A DNA stretch of 64,000 nucleotides from contig CM035351.1 of assembly GCA_020137815.1 (NCBI GenBank), positions 9,205,969-9,269,968 of the forward strand, given 5' to 3'. Below the pieces are notes generated by a model. The model was not told the DNA's origin, did no database searches, and worked only from the letters and a program-made list of their open reading frames with translations. The stretch is from Hormiphora californensis. Its lineage: Eukaryota > Ctenophora > Tentaculata > Cydippida > Pleurobrachiidae. The position numbers were made by a program, and so were the translations under genes. This document shows, piece after piece, positions 48,787 through 64,000 of the stretch (its first letter is position 1; the number at the start of each line of letters is the position of its first letter).

Positions 48787-51166
48787 ATGATTGTGGTGTT
48801 GTGCGTTAGGGAGACCCTCAAGAGAGGCTGTATGATAAGGCGGTTTGCCAGCAGATCAGGGAACCCACCATCCCAGGAGGAGTCAGCCATTAGAAATATT
48901 GGAATTGTCGCCCACGTTGACGCAGGTATGAACTGCCAGCGCATATTGGCCTGACAGGGTATGAAGCTTTTTGAAGGGTCCAATTAATCAAGTACAGTAA
49001 TTGTCTAAAATAGTCTCAAGAATAAGCAATAACTCCTTAATTTGGTCTGCAACCATTTTTTGGGTTGCAGCCCTTCGACTTCAAGGGGAGTTACCCGATT
49101 TGTCTCGTCAAATTTGACAGGATATTCTTTTTGAAAAGATATTAACATTTCACTAAATATCTCCGTCTCGTTTTCTGCCAGGTAAGACCAGTGTGACGGA
49201 ACGGATTCTGTTTGAATGTGGTGCTTTGAGAACGGCTGGTAGTATAAAACACGGAACCACTACAACAGACTATCTCCAATGTGAACGAGACAGGGGTATA
49301 ACGGTGAACTCTGCATTTGTACAGACCTACCTGGAACAACCACACCATCAATATCATTGACACACCCGGGCATTTAGATTTCAACTTTGAGGTTGAACGC
49401 TGCTTACGGGTCTTAGATGCCGCTGTTCTCGTGATAGACGGGGCCCAGGGAGTGGAGGCCCAGACAGTGACGGTGTGGAATCAGATCAGGAGGTACCGCC
49501 TTCCTTGTCTCATCTTTATAAACAAGTGTGATAGGGAGTCAAGCAGTGTTGAGAGGTGCTTAGAAGGGCATAAGGGAGGAGTTGGGTGTTGAACCCATAC
49601 TATTGAACACCCCCGCCACTACATCCACCCCAAGGTATACTCTAACAGGGGTGGAGGACCAGAGGGAAAGTAAGGAGGTAAAGGAGCTGCTCATGTTAGC
49701 TGACTCTAGATTTGAGGCTAAGTATTCAGGAGTACCAGGTTGATCGAATTCCTCCGTGGGCAATTACTCGCTCCCTCCGCTATGTCAACAATTTGTATAA
49801 GAATGACTTCGTGCTTGTTTGCGTAGGCTCAGCCATATCGGGTGTGGGTGTTCCGGAATTTCTAAACCACGTTACTGAACTCCACCCATCCCCACGGAGA
49901 ACTTTCTCACAATTGCCGGAAATTTTCCAGGAATCTCGTAGTTCTGCAGTTTGCGGGGTAGTGTTTAAAAGTTCACGTGATTCCCGCAACTCCGTTTTCT
50001 GTCAGTCACGCCTCTACGCGGGGAAGCTGAAACTCAGAGAGAAGTTATTTAATCTCCGGTCACGATCGGATGCCGTTGTGTCAGGAATTTGGAGTAATCA
50101 GGCAGGCCATAAAACAGAGTTATCCTCGGTAGGAAAGGGTGAAATTTGTATGATTTCGGGCTGTGAAGATTTCCGGACGGGCGATGTGTTTGTATCAAGC
50201 GAGCTTAAGAGAAAGATTGACAAGGAAATGATTGAAAAATTCCGGTTGTTAGACTCTGGTCTGGATCAGCACCGAGAACCGCTATTCTTTGCCAATATAG
50301 AGGCTGATACTGCGGCAGAGACAACCAAACTGACCCGAGCCCTGGACCAGATGAGTTTTGAGGATCCCACGCTGGAGGTGAAGGAGGTGGATGATGGGGT
50401 TATAGAGGTCGGGGGAATGGGTGAACTTCACCTCAGTATTGTGAAGGATAGGCTTCAATCTGAACACGGAGTGAACTGTAGGATTAGGAAAATCAGGGTC
50501 AACTTTCAGGAGGCCCTCGAAGATTCTTTTGTTTATTTTGCTGAGGATGATGTTATCGGTTCGATAAAGATTGAGATAGAAAGCATCCTACCTGCTCGGT
50601 TTAATAGGTATAAGGTCCATGTAAACAATGGTCGGTTCCACAAAACTCTGCTTGATAAACTCTATTCTTCAGTCAAGAGTGCCATGTGCTTTGGACCCCT
50701 CATAGGACACAGTGTGATGGGTGCCAGTGTCAAGGTGACCATCTGGCCAGTCACCGACTTCACCCTCCTCAAATCAACTAAATCTGAAATCAGGCCCTTC
50801 AAACGAGCCATGGACTCCGTTATGAGAGCTGCGATCAGGGAAAACAAATCCATGTTTGTGTTGAGTGAGCCAATAGCAAACTTTACAGTGGAGGGACCTA
50901 ATCATTTATCTGCAGAGGTGCTCTCTGATTACAACAGCCTCGTCTCTCATCCCAGTGTTCAGGTATATCATTTCGGGCCGAATGATAAAAACTTTAGAAT
51001 GCATGCCTGGGCACCCCTCGTTCAGTTGCTAGGTTACCCGGGGAGACTGGGGAAGCTCACCAAGGGTAGGGCCACCCTAACGAATCTTAAAGTGGGAAAT
51101 TACCATGCCATGGACCGGGAAATCTCTGAACAAACTGTGAGGAGCATTAGACTTGGTCTTTGTTAA
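48787..51166 (+). CDS. GFM2: Mitochondrial elongation factor G 2 (ribosome-recycling GTPase)
   Basis: EF-G2mt works with the recycling factor to split mitochondrial ribosomes. Exon 1 is 48787-48925 and exon 2 is 49182-51166, about 706 residues. The N-terminus is basic, as expected for mitochondrial import. GTPase motifs: AHVDAGKTS (split by the intron), [25 protein letters not shown] and NKCD. Later domains show [26 protein letters not shown] and, in domain [25 protein letters not shown]. Exon 2 needs three single-base +1 corrections, near 49330, 49566 and 49725-49743, after which the frame is continuous to the stop. The net shift is three bases. They may be assembly errors in short homopolymers or frameshift sites. 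A pseudogene is unlikely because the remaining 1.4 kb is clean and conserved. Confidence 0.9.
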
Positions 51167-51260
51167 TCTGTTAATCTGTTTAATTTATTGTGCTACTATT
51201 TTTTTACAAAAAAAATTTACAGGCAGATCATTGTTTTAGTCAGATCGTTGAATGAGTATC

Positions 51261-51279
51261 CCCCCCCCCCCCCCCCCCG
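51261..51279. repeat. Poly-C homopolymer
   Basis: Run of about 18 C between the GFM2 stop and the snurportin start. Confidence 0.9.
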
Positions 51280-51365
51280 ATTAAAGGTGCAACGAGAGAC
51301 AGATGTTTTCGAGTTGTAGGTACTCTTAAACCAAATACATATGTTTCCTACAGATAAAATGTCAT

Positions 51366-55125
<3,760 letters not shown>

Positions 55126-57366
55126 ATACCTCTCTCAAGGTAGGATGTTAGGGTACAATGGGGCTTGTTATTATAGGGGTTATGAGGGGACCAGCTCCTA
55201 TACTGCATGGAAATAACTTTGGCGGATCGAGGCCCGCCGCACAATTCGGGCCGTGGTGTCCTTGCACATTCAGACCGCCCTATGTGGTTCACGAACCAAA
55301 ACCAGTCCTGCTGCACACAATAGCAGCCAAGGCCAAAAAATCCAAACCTGCCCTGAAATCCGGGATTGATCTGGCTTTTTTGGCCTTGCCCCCCCCCCCT
55401 TTAAAATCACGTACAACGTGCTTTTCTTGCTTGTTAGGCTCCTGAAAGTACCAGTAACGTGCACAACGGTCCGCCTTATTCATTTTCCGTGGTCTATATA
55501 GACCATATGAGGGTACTGCAGCTCCTAGAATAGTTCACACATGCAGTGTTGAATGCTGGACAGTGGGCACTACTGTGTTCTAACTTGTCTTCTTGAGTAG
55601 TGGTGTGTGGTGAGTTTGATAGTACTGCAATCACCAACCAACCAACCAATCTGAATAGTGAATATATGGCCCCATGTATCACAGGGGCCTGTTTATGAAA
55701 TTATAACATGCATCAAAGAAACAAAGAATTCATGAATAATTATCTCAACATGTCATTATGACTTTATCTCATCTCATATGATGTATGAGAAAGTATATGA
55801 ACCCATTCTTGATTCAGCGTGGCGAGAAGCTCTTTCATGATGTTTTACATTATCACGTGTTCGCGGTTTTGCAGGGCACTGAGTGAATTAATCTCGAGGG
55901 AGAGATGTTTGTTGTGGTACAATGATATGAAAAACAAAGCTTCAAGAAGTTGGAATTACACAACTGAGAAAGTGAAAAGAAAATGCGATAGAGTTTTGGA
56001 AAAACAGTCATACCCCCCCCCCCCCCCCACACGTAGCCACCGGGAACTCCGATTTATTAGGCAAATTCCGTTTCGTAAATTCCGGTAACAGGTTAGCATA
56101 GGATCCCAAACCCCCAAACGTCAGTTTGACGTAAAAAGCAGCATTTAACGTGTGTGAAATCTAAGTGTCATCTCCGGAGGACATGCAATTACTATTTTCT
56201 ACATTCTTGCTCTACAACCCACCACTATACGTGGTATTAAATATAATTAATTATCCTTATATTTTAACTATTAATATGACGTGATCAACTGCTATAGCCC
56301 AACTTGTTCATCGGACAATTACCTACCGTTCAAGATGTAATAAAACGGGTTATCTTTAATTTGAAACTGTACTGAGCAATGGGCCTCCGAAAAATTTTGG
56401 TAAAAATTAGAAACTTTCACTTCCGGGTCTCATCAGGATTGGCTTATAATCAAAAACTCTACAGTAAAAGATAGTTCTTAGTAAGTTCTAAGACATGGTA
56501 AAGCCAATTATTTGATTGGTTGACTTTTAAAGTGAATAATTGACGTTTTCGAACATGTACCCCAAAACGGGCCAGTTGTTATGTGTATTTTTCGCTTTTT
56601 ATGTAACATTTACTGTTCTAATGGATACTAGCGAACGCGTAGAGACCCAAATCGCCTATATATTTCATCCTCAGACGATTTGCTATCGATTAAGCACCAT
56701 AGGAGCTAAAAATACTTTACCAGTTTTCTTAGGGCAGCGTTTAAAAAACTTTGGTTATCCCGAACAGCGGCAACAAGAGTGGGGTAGAGAAAATAGCCTG
56801 ATGGAGCCCCAGAACAGCCTTATACCGATATCAAGCATGATAATCCAATCCAAAATTGCGTGAGAAAAACGGTGGTGAAGTCCATTTTGCTCTATCTCAA
56901 ACCATTTTCCCATAAAAGCCAAACGAAAATCTTTACTGGACAATGTGTGTATGAAGTGAGTGGGTGATGTCTACAGCAGTTCAGTGCATATTTAATACAA
57001 TATCCCTTATATTTTCATATCAAATATTCTTGTCACCCTTCAAGTTCATCTTTTATCCAGTTAATTTAGTTTCTGTCACGTACAACGCCTTGGAATGTGA
57101 TTCTTATCTCTAAATATATGTACACATGTTTTATGAGGGCAAATGAAATTCCAGTATCCCTTTCTGTGACAGATAGCAGTTTATCGTTATCCCCTTCAAT
57201 AACTATAATACTGCTTTTTCTGATAGAATTGCATTAGAAAATAAAACTCGTAATTCAAAACATCAGTATGATGTCAATCTGAAAACATTCAACATTTTAA
57301 AAGCCAAAATGTTTTAAAATCTCAACACAAAATTCACAACAAAATAAAATATGTGTGTCTCCCCGG
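55126..57366. other. Intergenic region with one unassigned open frame
   Basis: No family is recognised. A plus-strand frame at 56540-56863 starts with a hydrophobic stretch (LLCVFFAFYVTFTVLM) like a signal anchor, then a polar segment. It could be the first exon of a membrane protein, but there is no homology or partner exon that I can identify. Poly-C runs lie at 55391 and 56013. Confidence 0.35.
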
Positions 57367-59023
57367 CTACTTTTTAATTTTACGTATACTGACAACTAGT
57401 GGTAAAGCCACCATAGTAGAGTTTATAAGTCCATGTAAAGGTGCTATAAGGTTGCAGAAATACTGCATTTTCTTGATAATCCCCAATGACATGTTAAATT
57501 TAGTCATCATTACATATACCAGCTGGGTGGTGTACATGAGATGGTAAAAGAGAAAGAGGGTAATAGTCCATAGCAGCACGTAGAAATATCTGGATAAGAT
57601 GTAGTCTCGCATTGCCTGGGAGCTCATACGAACTATATTCCGGCGGTTGTACTTCCGTTTAGGAGATAGGTTGATAATTACTCTGCTAGATCGATGGCAC
57701 ACATAATTTGATCCGGGTAGGTCTGCCATCTCGATACCAAATGCGTTAGAATTCTTAATCCTGTGGGATGGAAGTCGGGTTAATATCAGGGACAATAATA
57801 TCATTGTAATTGGTAGAATGGTTGGTGTAATGATTGAGGATGGATAATAGTATAGAGAATAGTATAGAGAATAGTATAGAGAATAGTATAGAGAATCAAT
57901 GATCGATTATATTTTAAGACTTACACAGTGTTATGTTCAGACTTGGTCTTGATCTCATTATTGTTTTTCCGATTACGTCCCCTGTTATGCTTGTAGTTAC
58001 TAAACTGTCCCATCACATTCCTCAGCATGACCGAAAGGAGGGCCGTTAGCGATGACATCAGAACTGTAGTGGCCACAAAGGTTAGATAGGAGTTTCCCGC
58101 CAAGATTTCGATAGGTTCTTGTTTTACCTTGTGCTCGAAAAACAGGGTCTGAAATTATGGAAAGTGTTAATACAATTATAACTTAAAAACAGATGGCACA
58201 TAAGGTGGCAGTATCATCTGGAGATTCTTGTCTTGTTCGACCCTGTCTCACCCCCATTTATGTAAAGGAGAGTTAGGACATGAGTTAGGACATGAGTTAA
58301 GACATGACTAATTCTTACATGAATATAAAGTATGGCTGTTGTGGCCCAGGCACATATGGAGGAATAGAACACACGCTCCTTTGTTATCCAACTCTTATAG
58401 CAAAATGGTTTGGCACACGCTATCAACCTATGTGGGAGGCATTCTGTTAGAAATATTGAAAATTATAATCATTCAGAAAGGTTATTAATATCGATGCATG
58501 TTGTAATTCTCTCTCAGATTTCAAGAATCTGTCTCGGAGTCACTGTTCTGTAGAACGTACCTCGTTACTACTATAAAGTTGATATGAAAGAGAGATCCTA
58601 TCCGCAGTACTAGGCAGAATGGCTCCACTGGAAACAGATTAGCTAGACACAACTGGAATAATTAGGGGTTATTGATGTTTATTGACTAATTACAACCGAT
58701 AAAAGACGTTTCAATCTAACTTGTTACGAGGACAGTCTTGTATACAAGATATAGAATAGAAGTTGTGGAAACAGCACTTGGAGTCTTACCCGAGTGTCAA
58801 GTGGATCGTTGGTTGCTGCAACTAGAATGGACAGCACAGTGGCAGTAGTGTCATTTAATGTTAGACTGACAATGTTAGTCGTTCGTTTGGGGAACTTGGA
58901 TGTGTAGATGGTGAAGAAGAACACTGCCAGAAAACAGATGTTGAGGGGAAGAGCGATGGCAGAAACGATGTAAACAGGAACGGATTTGCTCAGGTTGCTT
59001 GAAGATAAACCGGTGGTGCTCAT
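57367..59023 (-). CDS. Seven-transmembrane receptor, rhodopsin-class-like
   Basis: Five exons (58790-59023, 58561-58652, 58319-58427, 57925-58148, 57367-57760) join in phase to about 350 residues. The N-terminus has an N-glycosylation site (NLS). Seven hydrophobic segments follow in the expected spacing: IVSAIALPLNICFLAVFFF (1), LNDTTATVLSILVAATN (2), FCLVLRIGSLFHINFIVV (3), VFYSSICAWATTAILYI (4), LTFVATTVLMSSLTALLSVM (5), VLLWTITLFLFYHLMY (6) and FCNLIAPLHGLINSTMVAL (7). A basic third loop (NYKHNRGRNRKNN) fits G-protein coupling. The canonical DRY and NPxxY motifs are replaced (VVTR; PLHGLINS), so this is a divergent receptor with unknown ligand. Confidence 0.75.
57841..57897. repeat. 12-base tandem repeat AGTATAGAGAAT
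   Basis: About four to five head-to-tail copies of AGTATAGAGAAT in the intron between the last two receptor exons. Confidence 0.9.
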
Positions 59024-59254
59024 GTTGCAGGATAATATGTACCCTTGAAAAAGTGAGGTGTTTTGATTAGTTTTGAAAAACAGATTTAGCATATTAAACG
59101 CCCCTGGCGCTGAGATACGAGAAATATAATATACGTCGCGTGGTGGTATTAATGTTATCAAACAAAGAGCACCAGTTCGCGCTCAAGAATAAGATTAAAC
59201 AAGGTGTTATGTATTTTCATCTTCTGGGCTCTGAGCAGGTTAAGAAAGAAAGAG

Positions 59255-59255
59255 G

Positions 59256-59345
<90 letters not shown>
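59255..59345. repeat. GA microsatellite
   Basis: About 85 bases of GA, upstream of the receptor gene. Confidence 0.95.
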
Positions 59346-59348
<3 letters not shown>

Positions 59349-59469
59349 GGTTTAGAGAAACCAACAGTAAAGCATGTTTCTTCTAAGAAAATGTTTAGAA
59401 ACAATCTCGGAAATATGAGATAATCAATCTGCTGCAAGAAAAGCAATATATCAATGGCAAAACAACAGG

Positions 59470-59590
59470 TTAACAGTGTTCACGGCAGTGGAATGATGTT
59501 TTTTTGTTTTTTTTCGTGTCTTCTCCGAAAAAAAAAATTCTACTGCCGTGAACACTGCCGTGAACACTGCCGTGAACACTGTGGAATGAT
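59470..59590. repeat. Hairpin and tandem TGCCGTGAACAC units
   Basis: CAGTGTTCACGGCAGT at 59476 pairs with ACTGCCGTGAACACTG at 59542. The latter is followed by two more TGCCGTGAACAC units, and GTGGAATGATGTT occurs on both sides. It looks like a small foldback element with an internal expansion. Confidence 0.75.
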
Positions 59591-62500
59591 GTTGTGGTGT
59601 TGAGGGAATGAAAGTCACACACTAGTGGTTGACTCAACCGTTGAGTATTGAGGAAAAACGTGGCATTTTTAATGATGTTAGAAGTTTAATATGTGTCTAT
59701 CCCCCATATGAGATTGGATATATTTGAAATTGGATGAGCGGACATATATTTTTTACATGTTGAAATGCCAAAGGGCATTAAAACGGGGGAGTTGCATATT
59801 AGAAGTATCAGGCACTATCAAGTCTTGCCGGTCTCGCGGTGGCCACAGTGGGGGAATGGCTCGGTAAATCAAGCACCGTAATTGATATAGTGAATATTGA
59901 TGGGAAACTTTACCGTCCGAGAGTTAAGTGAATGTCATTGCTCTTTCATTGCTCTTTCAGCCCGATAAGTGCTATGGTCGTAATTACACATATACTCGAG
60001 ACTGAAAGGCTGGCGGGAGCGACTATTTAACTTCAATAATGATCGGTCTATTCGGAAAGCAGCATACTATATAATATATCAGATATTATGGGTAATAGAG
60101 AAAGTAAGGAGTAGTCAAAAAGTTCACTGTCAGTCAATGATGTACTTTCAGTGAGCTACTACATACAAATATTATTTAGGCCTGACGCATTAGCATGTAC
60201 TCGTTAATAGCTATTTAGTTGCATACCTTTCAGTATAGCAACCTCTGCTTTTATTCAGTATAGGCTCTAAGAGGAAAATTGGCACCTTAAATTTCGATGT
60301 ACGCACTACGGGGAAGGTCCGGGCCTATATATAGGACATAGGTCCTTAACTATTATAGGCCGCACCCGTACGCTACTTTAATTTAAAACCCTCCCTCATT
60401 TGTTTATGTGGAAACCCAATCTCACTCGTCCCGAAATGAAATACAAAGATCCCATACATATCCACTGGATATTATCCAGCGGGAGTAATCAGGCATATTG
60501 GACCTAGATATCACCATGGTTACTATAGAGCATAGAATCAGCGAATAGGAGAAGGAATACGAAGTCTCATTCATAATGCTTGACATATAATGCAGCTGGC
60601 AATGCCAGTGATATTGGGAATTATAATTGGAAGCGTATTGCAGCTATACGCTTCCAATTAGGCAATAGCCAGTATTTCATGGAAATCCCCTAGCGTAAAG
60701 CATTTACGGTAGGCCCGTATGTGATTTCAAGCACAAAGGTGAAAGGAAAATGGTGATGACAACTACCGTTTAAAGAGTGACACAAGGAAATCAAATTGAA
60801 GAACAATAATTCAGAAACAAGAAGAAGTGTCAAGAATCACGCAGCTCCTTTTAAGAGAGCAGCATCACAGAGCAGGAAGCGTGTCGGTAATGTGGGCAGT
60901 GAGTGCAGTAGCAGCATCTGTCAGAACCTGCACCATGTGAACACTGCACCATGTGAACATACTGCACCATGTGAACATACTGCACTGAGAATTACAGATT
61001 ACTGGAGGGCGTGTCTGTGATTTCAGCAGTCTACAATGAATGGAAAGTTAGATACTAATTAATGTCTATCTCAATGCAGTATCACGCAAGCAGTGACAAT
61101 ATGATATATAGATGTCTAAAGTGCGTGACAGCCGCAGAGACACATCAAGCAGAAATAGAGTGAAATATATTGTATGTGGTACATATATTTTATACCACCA
61201 TCTCTCACGCGTTGTGAAAACGTCGGGTGCTTGTGAGATCCCTTCTAAAATATACATTTATATATATAGGGTAGTTATAGGATATTGAATTCACGGTGGT
61301 GAAATTGCTAGCAACTCCTGGTATGGATTTTCTTTCCTAAAGTAATGTGGCTTTCGACGAAATTATTACCAAGAAAACCACCGATTCATGAACCGAATTT
61401 GGCCGTACTGACCACTAGAATATATTTCCGGTGAATATGACCGGCCAGTTTTTTCCCGGAACTGTTCACAATACTCTCTGCAGCAACCATCCCGGTCCAA
61501 TCTGGTGGATTATCCGGCGCTATGATTTCTAAACCATTACCTACTCTAATCTAAATTATTTATGAATAACACCTACATAATGGAAGTAGACTCAACGCTA
61601 TGCATATTTACCGCCATCCTGGGAGTAGCACAGTAAATAAATGCAGTACATAATCAAATATTGGGTCTAGGCCGTGCCCGGGAGACTGTTTGATAGCAAC
61701 TGAGAGGCACGGTGGGCTGGAAACAACAATTCGAGATTTGCGTTATAATCACCTTCAAAAGTCGGATATTTCAACAAGAAACGCCTGCCCCCTCTTTCCT
61801 ATCTCATTCTCTTGAGGGGGGGGGGGGGTATGACCTAATTATCCCTGGTGCTAGTCATGTGACTCTCGATTTTTACCCTAGCTTGGATCTATGTAGCGGT
61901 GACGTGACTTATGGTGCTAAATTTAGCACCGAGGGTTATCAGGACATACACGTGACCTAGAATGGATTTCACAAAGTCAGATAGAATTGTCTTGTTCGAC
62001 CCTCTCGACAGATAATAATAATAATAATAATCGCACCTGTATGCAGACCACAATATTATACCCAATACTAGACTCTAAAAACCCTATATCACGGAGTAAC
62101 CAGAACGGTTTACCTATGTTGCCAAGTCCTTTAAATCTATTAAAAATCATAATTAGTTTAGACCACAACAGAAACAGATCAGTCCAACACACAATAAAAT
62201 GTCCAGATTCATAACCTTACTACCTCTGATTGCAAAGTTGCTTCCAGGTTCCGCCTTCTCCTTCAGCTCAGTCACCACCGTTCGCCTTTCCTCAGGTCTG
62301 GGGATATGTGAACGTCCTTATGATCCTCAGATTTCTTCAGACCACTCTTGCGAGACAGAATCTTATCAAGAAATTCTCTTCCACACACCTCTCTGTACCC
62401 TTTCATCGCTCTCAGCCGGTGTTTGAAACTACAAGCAGAGGTTGTACTACCACTCATAGCAGGACATATTGATATCTCACAGTTAGAGAGATTCGCAAGT

Positions 62501-62769
62501 AGAACAGAGGTAAGGGAGCTCTGACCAAATGTGATTTGGGTACTGATATGAAATATGTACCAAAACAAATCAGTGAAAAAAAAAGAGGATTGTGAAAGAC
62601 AGTATTCGTCCGTTAAATCAAGTTTCAGTTTAAAGTCAAGGTTCAACTGTATCGTTGATGTCTCGCTATATCATTTTCCACGCCTGATGTTGGTCATTTA
62701 TAGCCAGATATCACTTTAATCAAAAAAGTTTAAAAAAATTTGAAAATTAACAATCACATTAATAATCGT
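59591..62769. other. Intergenic region without supported genes
   Basis: No exon recognised. Minor features: 18-base CACCATGTGAACA(TA)CTG repeats at 60928-60985, an AAT run at 62010-62031, a G-run at 61816 and a hairpin (GGAAGCGTAT/ATACGCTTCC) at 60628-60655. Confidence 0.45.
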
Positions 62770-63894
62770 TCACAGCCAAACCCTCCATACACCCTCATCA
62801 AGTGCTTCTGAGTTCTCATCTTCGTAATATATCGGCCTTGCCATAGTGTCCCGGGTTATTTCTCTAAGTTTGTCCCGCAGATTATCCCTTATATTTGTAA
62901 ATCTCTCCGAAATGTCATTTTCCTCTGATAAATCGACCGATAAATCGTACAATTGCATTGTCTGTGACATACATGAGAAATCCACACATAAACTGTCGTC
63001 AGAGGTATTTTCGTAGCGCTTAATAAGTTCGCTATTCAACCCAATTTGTTTTCCCAGCTCCTTCCCATTGACGCTGTAGTGTGTGTCGTTGATCACTATA
63101 CCCTTACCCTTCGTTTCCTCCTGAAGAACAAATTGAGTGTGATCAGAGTGTGTTAGTCAAATGTATAATGCCTTACAACAAAACACTTCTTTACTGCCAT
63201 ATATCATACCGTTATTAGTGGGTAGACTTGATCAAAAGCCAGCGCTGTAGGGTTTCCAATAATAAGTTTGAACTTGTCATCCAGTATCGCCGCACTATCG
63301 TAGACAGGATCGACATCCGCCACAACCACAGTCCTAGGTGCCTCCTTTTTTGGTCCCCTTCCCCTTATCAAATCATTAAATACATCTGAGAAAGTTAAAG
63401 ACTCTCGTAACGAGGGTGACATGGTATTTTAACTAATTTTGTTTCGTGTGGCAGCTAATCTAAAAAGATGTTCGGCAGCAGTAAAATATTACCTGCGTGG
63501 TCGATGCCATCCAATTCTACGGAATAGTCCCGTTTTGCTTTTGCAAAGTTTTGCAATGTGGGAAACCAGTCGCTTACGTGAAATAACCCTTCGTAGGTAC
63601 ACGGCTTCTTGGAATACGGTCCGTTTAACGACTCTGGAAAATATTACCCCGTTTTAAATGACTTTTTCCTTTTACTCTCACACGTTTTCCGTGACCCCCC
63701 TCCATGGGTTCTTGAGAACTAAATGGTTCTTTGCCAAATTCTCTGCCAAATTCGTTTCGCATTCCCCACTTACTATTAAATCCAGGAATGCGAATAAATG
63801 CCGGGGTCCGAATTCCTCCCTCATAAAGTGTCATTTTTGCTCCTCTAAGAGGGTAGTTAGAGGACCCGTAGCTCGCCCCATTCAATGCCACCAC
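62770..63894 (-). CDS. Arylsulfatase (B/I/J type), 3' part; 5' end outside window
   Basis: These lysosomal or secreted enzymes remove sulfate from glycosaminoglycans and related esters. Four exons (63684-63894, 63493-63633, 63210-63385, 62770-63120) join in phase. Landmarks: NYPLRGAKMTLYEGGIRTPAFI, the family NWPLRGxKxTxWEGGxR segment; LFHVSDWFPTLQNFA, matching HVTDWxPTL; LDGIDHADVF; and a C-terminus with LYDLSVDLSEENDIS and GVWRVWL, matching the family end GVWGPWY. The N-terminal half with the formylglycine motif (CxPxR) lies beyond the right edge, so catalytic competence cannot be judged. The 63634-63683 intron is only 50 bases. Confidence 0.9.
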
Positions 63895-64000
63895 CTGACC
63901 TAAACGTCATGTTTCTGTTAAATAGGTGCATGAATGGAATGATGATGGGGAAGGGGCCAATACAAAAGGTCACTAAATTTAAATCAGAGTATCTCAATTC
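63895..64000 (-). other. Intron of the arylsulfatase gene
   Basis: Sequence upstream of the splice acceptor at 63895-63896. No coding similarity is visible up to the window edge. Confidence 0.6.

Noticed and set aside
58428-58450. A frame break between receptor exons 2 and 3
   Set aside because: The acceptor CCCACATAG, rather than TTCTAACAG, joins the exons in phase.
62199-62646. Signal-peptide-like frame (plus) and FLDKILSRK frame (minus)
   Set aside because: Neither has splice or homology support. The FLDKILSRK string also occurs near 18830 in a probable intron, suggesting a short dispersed repeat rather than coding sequence.
63386-63480. A frame break in the arylsulfatase gene before MSPSLRES
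   Set aside because: Using the acceptor TTTCTCAG at 63386 gives a phase-consistent join (DHA|DVFNDL), so no break is needed.

Overview
This is a nuclear genomic window from an animal. The genes are split by short GT-AG introns and encode metazoan-type proteins: a four-domain voltage-gated sodium channel, TTLL12, snurportin-1, a two-SUMO-domain NFATC2IP/Rad60-type protein, mitochondrial EF-G2, NMNAT, a TBC Rab-GAP, a seven-helix receptor and an arylsulfatase. The channel has a DEEA filter and no IFM inactivation motif, which points to an early-branching lineage. Gene compactness, a nested gene, acceptor-like sites directly before start codons and several +1 frame breaks would suit a glass sponge (Hexactinellida) or a ctenophore. 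I cannot decide between them from sequence alone, and a cnidarian or placozoan is not excluded.

Layout. 1-11135 is one imperfect giant palindrome, open at the window's left edge. Its arms exceed 5 kb, flank a central loop at about 5530-5760, and hold smaller palindromes inside; no gene is credible there. A 17-exon sodium channel gene follows on the minus strand (12234-18997). 19000-24338 is gene-poor, with CT microsatellites, a TA-flanked MITE and hairpins. A TTA-flanked foldback element (24339-24892) abuts the first of two tandem caspase-like genes (24898-27151 and 27738-29337). The second copy has lost both catalytic residues.

From 31349 to 55125 five plus-strand genes stand head to tail with gaps of only 0.2-0.6 kb: NFATC2IP-like, TBC Rab-GAP, TTLL12, GFM2 and snurportin-1. 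A 6.4-kb intron of the TBC gene holds a complete five-exon NMNAT gene on the opposite strand and a 1.5-kb foldback element. The right end carries a five-exon seven-transmembrane receptor (57367-59023, minus) and the 3' half of an arylsulfatase gene (62770-63894, minus).

The genes serve mostly unrelated housekeeping roles: NAD synthesis, snRNP import, mitochondrial ribosome recycling, Rab inactivation and SUMO-linked genome maintenance. Membrane excitability and receptor genes sit on the flanks. Two themes run through the window. First, inverted-repeat elements are built from nested palindromes, some sharing a short hairpin core. Second, strong 3' splice acceptors lie 0-22 nt before start codons, as expected if mRNAs receive a trans-spliced leader. 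Five single-base +1 frame breaks fall in conserved exons of the sodium channel and GFM2. They are either assembly errors or sites of translational frameshifting.
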